DNA of 64,000 nt, taken from assembly GCA_017893485.1 (NCBI GenBank), contig CM030364.1, positions 208,431,384 to 208,495,383 of the forward strand, read 5' to 3'. The position numbers were made by a program, and so were the translations under genes. Source of the stretch: Hemerocallis citrina. Lineage: Eukaryota > Streptophyta > Magnoliopsida > Asparagales > Asphodelaceae. The notes under the pieces were generated by a model, which ran no database searches, had not been told where the DNA came from, and saw only the letters and a program-made list of their open reading frames with translations. Shown piece after piece: positions 56,215 to 64,000 of the stretch. Every line of letters starts with the position of its first letter. Position 1 is the first letter of the stretch.

Positions 56215-56690
56215 TTATAAATTATTGCTCCAGTAAGGAACTCATCACACACAGTAATGTTTTTTTATTTTAGTTTCCCTACAAGGTTCTCTGAATCTGT
56301 TACACGAGGAAGGATTGCATTTTCTTCTTTAAAACAGAAACCCATGAACTTATCAACTAGATGTGCTTTAGATACTTTCTCTTCCTTCTTAAATTCATCT
56401 AGTAAATTATCCCAAATTTGTTTAGATGTTTCATATTTCATATATACGTCTGCAAGGCGATCTGATATGCTATTCAATAAGAATTCTCTACATAAGTCTT
56501 CATCAGTTACCCATGTTGCATCATCAACATCTTCAACACATTCATCATAGGTTGTTTGACATGTATAGAAAATTTTCATGAATTTAATTCCGTATTGGAC
56601 TTTTCTCTTTCAACTATTAAATTCAGCACTACTGAATCCCTCCAATTGGGGAACCTCGTACGGACGATTATGTTTTTCCATCACAAAGGA
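56215..56690 (-). pseudogene. Copia gag
   Basis: The probable start is near 56681-56690 (MEKHNRPYEVPQLEGFSSAE). A TGA where tryptophan is usual in copia gag follows at about 56612. An open segment 56265-56579 then carries DDATWVTDEDLCREFLLNSI and TSKQIWDNLLDEFKKEEKVS, the copia gag core. The shell protein of the element particle is broken by the stop. Confidence 0.75.
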
Positions 56691-57609
56691 ATAAACAATA
56701 GATTCCCAACAATAAAGAGTTCTTTTGAATAATTACTACTTATGTGATTTACTAAAGAGAAAATAACTGAGTTTAGAGTGGACCAAATTTGAAGAGCACA
56801 CAGCAATGAATCAAGAGAACCCAATCTGATCCGATCAAATCCCCAAACAGCAGCAGCAATCGATCGATGAGAGAGACCCACTCGACTACGATCTGCGGTG
56901 CAATCCCCCAAACTCAACGACAGCAATCGATCGATGACCCAATCGATCTGATTCCGATCACGACCTCAATCACCAATGGTGACCAGTCAAGGTGGAGAAG
57001 ATGATCGGAAGATGACGATCTGGATCTGGCAACAATCGACCTTGAGAACGCGGCCAAAAGGGAAGGAAACCACGACGACGATCGACGTCAGCCTCAGATC
57101 GACGCCGACGGCGATGTTGACGTTGGTGACGACGGCGGCAGCTCTGGTCGGAGACAGCGGCGGCAGAGGTGGTGTTTTTAATATCTTAAGATTGTTAGAT
57201 CTAATGAGGAGAAATTAGGGTTAGGGTTTATCTCTTAGCCGCTTAAGATATTATACTCTGCTTATCAGTATAGGAATATCACAGGGCACTACCTCTAGAC
57301 CAGCTTATAAAGAGATTAGACTGGGTTTAGGGTACTGGGCTTTGAGCCCACTCAACCCGTTCCAATAATTAATACATAACACGTGTAAACACATGTTGCC
57401 CCATAGAACAATATACACAACATTATCATATTATATTGAGAATATACATATACATCCAACGATGGAAACATTGACTTTTACTTACAACTAATTATTGTTT
57501 TACTATTCAAACTTGAGCTACATAATTGTTGTTTTACTGTTTACAAAACTTTCATATGCTGTATCGTTCCGAAGACGTGCCGTAGGTACGTGCCTACGGG
57601 CAATTCTAG

Positions 57610-59185
57610 TTATGTTATAAATGTATACCTTTTATGTTAACTCTGCTTTTCAACAATAAATTTGAACTTTGAAGATATTATGAGAAGTGACTACAATTGG
57701 GTAATTAATTATGAATAAATGGTTCATACAACTTCAACTTCAATATTAGTAGTTGAGATTGCGGGTTTTTTTGTCCACACTTTGCAAACTCTCTAGTTAT
57801 AATTGTAGGGATGTACATGTCATTATCAAGTTAGAACTTCATAGCCTACTGAATTTCTTGCAGTAATCTCAGTAGAGGTTGCTCCCCCTAACAGACATAA
57901 CAGTGAGAGAGAAATGTTTCTAATGCCCTTGTCTATCGTTCATCTTCTTCTTCTCTTTAGCCAGCAAAACCCAAAACAAACTTGGGGAACATTATTATTG
58001 CTAAAAAAGAAAAGAGAAGCAAAAGACAAAGGAACTGACATTTAAGGTTCTGATCTTAATTTAATTTAATTTAATTTAATTTTATATTATTTTGTTTAAT
58101 TTTGTTTTATGTTATATTTATTTGTTTTTAAGAATAGTTTGTAGATTGATATAAACTGAAGTTGAAGATCTCTCACGTTGCCCAGAGGCTTTATCACTAT
58201 GTTACACTAATAGCTGCTCTTTGCTACTTTAATTGAAACTCTAAAATTTACCCATGACCTAATGATGACATGGAGTAACAATTATCGGTCTTGACCCTTT
58301 CACTCCAGTCTGTGGAAAAACTTGATGGAGCCTTGATCAACACTGCCAATTGCAGATTTGCCCTCGCAGCAAGGTGCATCACTTGTTTGGAACCTGTAGG
58401 AAATTGATGCCAGCTCACAAAACCATAAGCAATTTGTTCTGAATAACTTGAATCAGAACCTTTTTGGGAGAATTGAAACTTCTATTCTCGTCTGGAAGCA
58501 TAAAGTCCTTCAAAATCAATTGACAATAGAAGATGATTGAAAATGTATCCTGATGCGATATACACCAGCATATACAGACCCCAATGAAGGTACGTACCAA
58601 AGCTCAGCGCAGATGCAATTGAATACAAAACTAAAACAATAATTGTTCCATTGGATTCTTATCAGTGCATCCCTGCTATACAGAATATAGAGAATATAAT
58701 AAAGACATAAATCTAACATACGAGTAGTCCTGCATCGAATTAAGCATCCAACACCAGCTGCATTTGTTATCAAACTGTACAAAACTATGAGAACAATAGC
58801 AACAAAGACCAGACAAAGAAACAAATTTTGACAGCAAGCAACAAGCAGCAAGCAGGTCGTTCAAAGAACTCAAGTTACATTGTTTGACTTCTTTCATTTA
58901 AAAAACAGTTAGTAAGCCCACAGGAACATTTACAATACCTGCTTCAAACATATTCGCCCAACAAGTTGAGAACATTTCTTTAAGAGCTCCAGACTGGGCA
59001 ACATAAATGAGCGAGAAAATGCTTCTCATACTACAAAAGTTGTACTAATTCTGTAAAACTTGTAGTACAATTAGCATGGTACAATTGGCATTTACTCGAG
59101 GAGTTGACATCCAACCAGTGCAACCATCATAATCTACATTACAATGTATTCATGCCAAAATTTAAAAAACAGAGGGGCCCACAAG
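57610..59185. other. Spacer and 3' flank of the POB1-like gene
   Basis: No coding region is supported. A (TTTAA)n microsatellite lies at about 58058-58082. The part nearest the stop codon at 59186, roughly 58900-59185, is probably 3' UTR. Its polyadenylation site could not be fixed. Confidence 0.45.
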
Positions 59186-60008
59186 TTAATGCTGTTGTTG
59201 TGGCTTGATTGTCAATTCAGCTCTCAAGTGGAGGATGCCGTTTATGAAGAAACTACTGTCTTCAGCCATGAACGTAGTCCATGGCGTTGCAAACAAATTC
59301 CTATATCCGACTGCCTTCCCACCTGTGAAAGTATAATAACCCTTATACTTGCTCACAAAATCGCCAGCTGCCTTAGTCCTTGCTGCAAACTCATAGTCAA
59401 CTGTAAAAGTGACCGAACCCTTTTCTTGCATCCCTAAAAAAAGGCCAAAGCAATGAAACGAGCTCTGTTGATCCATATTACAATGAGCTGAAAGGAAAAA
59501 GCCCTGACCGCCTAAATGAAATGCCTGAGAGTAAACACGGCCCCCAGGGAAAAGATTCGCACACTCCTCTTTCTTGAGATCGAGGTATACAATACATTGA
59601 GGATGGGGTAGCTCGAATTCTACAACCTTCACTGGTCGATATTTGTAAGCCCTCTCTATGAACCGGCGGTTAGTTGCCGACTCCTCAGAGGCTAGAACGC
59701 GTTGCCGATGCGGTGTCTCAGCCTTGAAGATGAGTGCCTCAAGGACCGTCTTTGAGGAAATGTCATGATCTAAATCACTGCAAGCAAGGACCTTCCTTAG
59801 TTTCCTGCAAGTCATATATGGGAATCTAATGAGGTGACAGAGGTGTGAACCCAACACCTCCTTCCTCTCCTCTACCTTTGGGTACTGAGCACGTGCCCAC
59901 TTGAGCACAAACTCATAGACTGCATCTTCCGATGCTACCTGAAGGTTGTCGCTGCTGAGGATTGCCTCGATGCCAACAAGAGGTAAATTCATCACTTCAT
60001 CCGGGAAC
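59186..60008 (-). CDS. POB1: POB1/LRB-like BTB-BACK protein, last exon
   Basis: This 823-bp terminal exon (274 codons including the stop, plus one base of a split lysine) begins after an acceptor CATCAG at 60009-60011. It encodes the BACK domain ([20 protein letters not shown], then [19 protein letters not shown]) and the conserved C-terminal region ([40 protein letters not shown] and ITKPQQQH-type tail). Plant POB1/LRB proteins are substrate adaptors of CUL3 ubiquitin ligases, known in Arabidopsis for light signalling through phytochrome and PIF turnover. The frame is clean. It joins in phase to 61560-61839 across an intron full of MITEs. Confidence 0.93.
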
Positions 60009-60192
60009 CTGATGGTTAGAAAAAAATTAGAGTTTTATGCTTAAAAAATGGGAATTTGTAGTAGTCAATCTGACAAGTGGACTTGCATGTCCAAAAAAAT
60101 TAAAATCATAAGAATGTGCTCCTACATCTATATGTAACATATAAAATTATCAAAAATTTAAATCAAAATAGTAGTAAAGTGGATATTTTTCC

Positions 60193-60221
<29 letters not shown>

Positions 60222-60225
<4 letters not shown>

Positions 60226-60558
60226 AATGTTCCGTTGTGCACTAGGCCTCCGTGTGCACTCGGCCTTTCCGCCTTCCTATCAACGATCCAAACCGTTCAC
60301 ATTGATCTACACATCTAAATTAATCTCAATATGTAAAATCAAATCATTTGAAATTCATTTGCCCATCCATCATGTGACTATAAAAAACAACGATTTTTAG
60401 CCATACAATTTTGTAATGGTTCAAGGGATGGGCAAATGAATTTCAAATGATTTGATTTTACATATTTAGACTGATTTAGATGTGTAGGTCAATGTGAACG
60501 GTTCGGATCGTCGATACGAAAGCGGAAAGGCCGAGTGCACATGGAGGCCGAGTGCACT
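60222..60558. mobile_element. Palindromic MITE, copy 1
   Basis: This is an inverted repeat with arms around GTGCACTCGGCC and AACCGTTCACATTGATCTAC and its complement. It is bounded by GA/TA microsatellites. The outer terminal bases on the right are lost compared with copy 2. Confidence 0.75.
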
Positions 60559-60583
60559 ATATATATATATATATATATATATA

Positions 60584-60945
60584 GGGAAAGCTTCGGTTGT
60601 GCACTCCTCTAGTGCACACGGCGTGTGCACTAGGCCTTCGGGCGTTCATATCGACGATCTGAACCGTTCACATTGATCTACACATCTAAATTAGTCTAAA
60701 TATGTAAAATCAAATTATTTGAAATTCATTTATCCATCCATTGAAGTGTTACAAAATTGTACGGCTGAAAATTATTGTTTTTTATAGTCACATGATGGAT
60801 GGGCAAATAAATTTTAAATGATTTGATTTTACATATTTAGACTAATTTAGATGTGTAGATCAATGTGAACGGTTCAGATTGTCGATATGAATGCCTAGTA
60901 CACACGCCGTGTGCACTAGAGGTAGTGCACAACCGAAGCTTTCCC
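60584..60945. mobile_element. Palindromic MITE, copy 2 (complete)
   Basis: This 362-bp near-perfect inverted repeat has ends GGGAAAGCTTCGGTTGTGCAC and its complement. It is inserted in a TATATATA tract on both sides, so the target duplication is TA or a longer TA run. It has no coding capacity. Confidence 0.85.
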
Positions 60946-60970
60946 TATATATATATAGTCTAAATTAGTC

Positions 60971-61306
60971 TTTCCGCGTGCACTTGGCCTTCCCTCCTTC
61001 GTATCGACGATCCGAACTGTTCACATTGATCTACACATTTATATTAGTCTAAATATGTAAAATCAAATCATTTAAAATTCATTTGCCCCATCCATTGAAG
61101 TGTTACAAAATTGTATGGCTGAAAATCATTTTTTTTATAGTCACATGATGGATGGGCAAATAAATTTCAAAAGATTTGATTTTACATATTTAGACTAATT
61201 TAGATGTGTAGATCAATGTGAACGGTTTGGATCGTCGATACGATGGCGGGAAGATCGAGTGCACACGAGTGCACACGGAAGGGTGGTGCACAATAGAAGA
61301 TCTTCC
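60971..61306. mobile_element. Palindromic MITE, copy 3
   Basis: This belongs to the same family as the two copies to the left. The left end is truncated at CTTTCCGCGTGCAC, and the right end reads GTGCACAATAGAAGATCTTCC followed by a TA tract. Confidence 0.75.
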
Positions 61307-61559
61307 TATATATATATATATAAGCCGAGGAAAAATATTGAGGAAATATCAATTATGGAAAGAAAAGTAGAAAATTATTCTAAGAAACTAAATGTAACCA
61401 AAATTTATTTAGACTCAATAGATGATTGTATACTGTCTATGAAAGTTTTCAATTATATTTTAATTTTTCACAAATTAAAGGGAAACTAACCAGGCAGAAC
61501 TGTTTGCAATATTCAGCTCTTGAATTATACTAGTAAATAAAGAGACGTCTGAAACTCAC

Positions 61560-61839
61560 TTAGTCACGTCCCGATACTTATTAGCAAGAAATTCCTTGGC
61601 AGCATCGGTCAATGGCTGCACAGCAGCAGCCATCGAGACACTGGAAGGAAGCTCCAAAAAGAGCAGTGCAGATTCTGTGGTCATGGCTTGGCCCCTTAAC
61701 AACTGACTGCAGTACCTCATGCAAGAAGCAACTTCAAACTTATCAGCAGCCATCAATACATCCAGCACAAAGGGAGCTGAGGTGTTTGACAATTTTCCAC
61801 TGTACATGAAGCTGAGGAGTTCCATCAGAGCAGCTTCCT
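61560..61839 (-). CDS. POB1: POB1/LRB-like BTB-BACK protein, BTB exon
   Basis: This 280-bp internal exon lies between an acceptor ATCAG (61840-61842) and a donor AA/GTGAGT (61560/61559). It encodes the C-terminal half of the BTB domain and its link to [44 protein letters not shown] and [20 protein letters not shown]. The BTB domain binds CUL3. The lysine codon split at the donor continues correctly into 59186-60008. The protein normally has about 250 more residues upstream, including the first half of the BTB domain. These were not found in the remaining 2.2 kb to the window edge, so the gene either continues beyond it or is truncated. Confidence 0.92.
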
Positions 61840-61842
61840 CTG

Positions 61843-64000
61843 ATTCGAGGAAAGAAATAATATAAATAAATAAAGAGTACTTGTTTTGACAAGCATCAAA
61901 TAAACAAATAAAGACTGTTACGTACAGGGCATGCAGACTATAATTGACATGCATGATTGAAAAATGGAAATAAGCTAATGTCACAAACTAAGGCTCTGGC
62001 TTATTCACTGCCTTGATAGTCAAGAGAATCAATATTCCGAAAAAAAGCTTATGTCTGGTTTTGGGATCGTGACATTGTGAGTGTGTCACAATCTCACAAT
62101 GTTTTTCCTAATTTAAGCTGTCATTGTGAAAGTTGCACTACCCAATATTTTAGCTGGGTAGGTTGGAATAAGTTTAGTTGGATCTTAGATGTAAATGAAG
62201 TACTAAACAATGGCCTTTTGGAGTAAAATGTAGTTTGATATAAAACCTATTAGCACCGGGTACAAACTAATGAAAAAGTGCCTTGGCAGGAATACGGAAA
62301 ATAAAGGTTAAAAAAACAACACAGACAAGTTGTAGTGATATGGACGATGATGGGGATGATGGGGTAGTAATGTTGACATTAAAACAGTCAAGGATGTGCA
62401 TGAAATCATTGTCTTGTTATGCTGTTTGTTACTAAATAATGGAAACTCTCCTAGTTCTGTCAATTCTCAGTGACAAGTGTATCCTTTATTTTCTTCCTCT
62501 ATGCACAATGTTTGCACACTCATGCATGATGCATGTATGTATGTGAAGCCGGTTTTAGCATTTCCATCTTCATATCTGAAAGTTACTTACCAGATATCAC
62601 AAAGTATACCCTTCACCAATCAGTTCCAATTGGAGATAAAGAAAAAGAGATCCTAAAAAGCCAAAGAAAAAGGCAGAGACAATATCATTACCCTTCTGCA
62701 GAATAAAAGTTTTCACTGATAAATGAGACGATGACAACCGATGGAATGATGAAAAAACTTAGAAACCGATCCTCAAAATGATGATTGGGTGGTGGCGACA
62801 ACTGACAGAGAAGCGGCAACCAAACCTCCTTAATATATTAGCCCATATGAAAATCTTTCCAACACTTGATCTTCAACAGTGTAATCATGGTGATTCTCAA
62901 CAATGTCCTATATATTTGCTCAACAATATCTTCAACTTTTGGAATATGCTTATAAGTTATCTCTTGGATTCTTTTATATCTAAAATTTTCAATCCAGGAA
63001 CTTGAGCCATGTTTTCAGGGTTGAACATTTTCCAGCAAAAGCAATTAACGTGGAATTTGAGTGCAAGTTTTGTTACAGCAGTTATTGCAACACTTCATGT
63101 AGCTCAGGGTAATAGCAGTGTTTTCTTCTATAAATCAATCAGACGTAAATGAATGTACTCAAAAATTGAGTTCCTTGTGAGTGAAAGATTGATGATCGTC
63201 CCTCTATTTGATGCATAATGCACTGTGAATTTGGTATCTTGGGTGTGAAATCCAATTGCCAGAGAGTATGTAATCACATATCTAATTTTTAAGTTCCAGA
63301 CCATCTTTGGTACTTGATGAATTTAGTTACAATTTTATTCGTTTTCAGTCTTCATATAGCCAACATTGAAATGCAACTTGTTTCGACCCATATGGAGCCG
63401 CATCCAACTTTTACTCACTGTTTTTGGTCCAAAGTCCAAACAGCATGCAACCTGAACATCTCACGCTTTTATTCTTTAAAATAATAGCTCCATTATATTC
63501 TCTAAATGCTATTTTTCTTTAGCTTGATATCATGGACCAAAAAGGGAACACGTATCTCGATAACCCATCTAGAAGGGTTTGAATTTACCAATTCTCCTCA
63601 GGGACTGTTTAGTACATGAATTGGAGGGCTCCATACTTGCATTCCATCCCGGATTAATTTGTCTGGCAAAGTTCATGCATATTCTTAGAAGGTATACTCT
63701 ATTCCCCTGGGAATCAAATCCCCGACGCCATTCCCCCAAACAGGTGGGATTTCTGTATCCCCGTAAAGATAAAATTAAAAAGGACTGTTGTATCCCATAT
63801 CACCTATCCCCATCTATGCTTCTATCCACCACCTCCATGTCCACCGCCCCCACTAACAGCACCACCGCAGCCCACTACCATCACCGCTTCCGTCACCTCC
63901 ACAGCTGCCACCCACTACCACCACCCTCAGCCACCGTCGGACACCACCACCATTCCACCAAGCCACCATCCACCACCACCCCCACAACTGCCCATCTCTT
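61843..64000. other. Upstream intron or flank of the POB1-like gene
   Basis: No further BTB exon was recognised here. A small perfect-arm hairpin (CATTGTGAG ... CTCACAATG) lies at 62075-62103. The final 230 bases are rich in CCACC repeats, coding-like but without a supported ORF. Confidence 0.4.

Larger units (their letters stand above)
51556..57461 (-). mobile_element. Ty1/copia retrotransposon
   Basis: This is a complete element with 269-bp LTRs (51556-51824 and 57193-57461) and a target duplication ATGGA (51551-51555 and 57462-57466). The LTRs differ at about 10 positions by eye, near 96 percent identity, so it is fairly young. Gag-pol reads on the minus strand in the order gag, protease, integrase, reverse transcriptase, RNase H, which is copia order. 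A polypurine tract AGGAGGAGAT lies next to the 3' LTR at 51825. No standard primer site is seen beside the 5' LTR at 57192. The outer dinucleotide at 57461 is mutated from A to G. Confidence 0.93.
51141..57609 (+). mobile_element. Short non-autonomous Helitron, interrupted by a copia element
   Basis: The 5' end is TCTATATAATAAAACAC directly after host A (51140). The 3' end is a hairpin CCGTAGG-TACGTG-CCTACGG followed by GCAATTCTAG and host T (57610). These fit Helitron rules exactly. Without the copia insertion the element would be about 560 bp and has no RepHel gene. It holds a C run (51244-51258) and a CT microsatellite (51320-51360). Confidence 0.75.
60009..61559 (-). other. POB1: Intron of the POB1-like gene
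   Basis: The intron begins GTGAGT at 61559 and ends CATCAG before 60008 on the minus strand. Most of it consists of three related palindromic MITEs separated by TA microsatellites, plus a GA microsatellite (60200-60222). Confidence 0.85.

Noticed and set aside
61000..61310. CRISPR-like or tandem array in the POB1 intron
   Set aside because: The repeats are long palindromic MITEs of about 340-360 bp with no short repeat-spacer structure, and the organism is a plant.
63600..63755. Possible Harbinger-type MITE (GGGACTGTTTAGT ... CCAAACAGGTGGG)
   Set aside because: The ends match only loosely, and neither a TAA/TTA duplication nor an internal inverted repeat was visible.

Overview
This window is plant nuclear DNA, most likely from a eudicot. 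Compact genes with GT-AG introns sit in a dense, nested bed of plant transposable elements: MULE, hAT, Helitron, Ty1/copia, Ty3/gypsy and LINE. There is no sign of bacterial or organellar organisation. Host coding sequence makes up only about 3 percent of the window. All recognisable host genes are on the minus strand, so they read right to left.

Host genes. (1) A complete two-exon nuclear gene for a plastid DUF3143-family protein has exon 1 at 18725-19110 and exon 2 at 6998-7103. An 11.6-kb intron filled with transposons separates them. (2) An unidentified gene has a probable first exon at 46810-47079. Its decayed last exon (22900-24068) lies more than 22 kb away because a giant Ty3/gypsy element landed in the intron. 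(3) A paralogous last exon of that gene family is at 50744-50945. (4) The two 3'-terminal coding exons of a POB1/LRB-type BTB-BACK protein are at 59186-60008 and 61560-61839. The exons for its N-terminus are not found in the window.

Mobile layer, left to right. Foldback MULE-like element (187-1014). Decayed autonomous MULE (1045-6279) with a small convergent antisense ORF. Non-autonomous hAT (8476-9606). Ty3/gypsy deletion derivative (11261-16307) with a hAT (12204-12976) nested in its 5' LTR. Cluster of short Helitron ends (16613-17203). LINE remnant (19314-22794). Foldback MULE (22956-23880). A 22.5-kb Tat-lineage Ty3/gypsy element (24181-46723), which carries a copia-type solo LTR (24458-25745), a 3.5-kb solo LTR (26855-30402), an almost intact hAT (32612-36104), an antisense extra gene and several minisatellite arrays. 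Another 3.5-kb solo LTR (47130-50601). A short Helitron (51141-57609) split by a copia element (51556-57461). Three palindromic MITEs (60222-61306).

Most element boundaries come from target-site duplications and terminal repeats read directly from the sequence. They give a clear order of nesting. I saw no CRISPR array, rRNA, tRNA gene or bacterial-type system. The most distinctive feature is that MULE and hAT elements from at least six unrelated insertions are built from arrays of short palindromic words, with a different word in each element. The most useful annotation results are the gene split over 11.6 kb, the antisense gene of the Tat element, and the paralogous terminal exons that flank the retrotransposon cluster.
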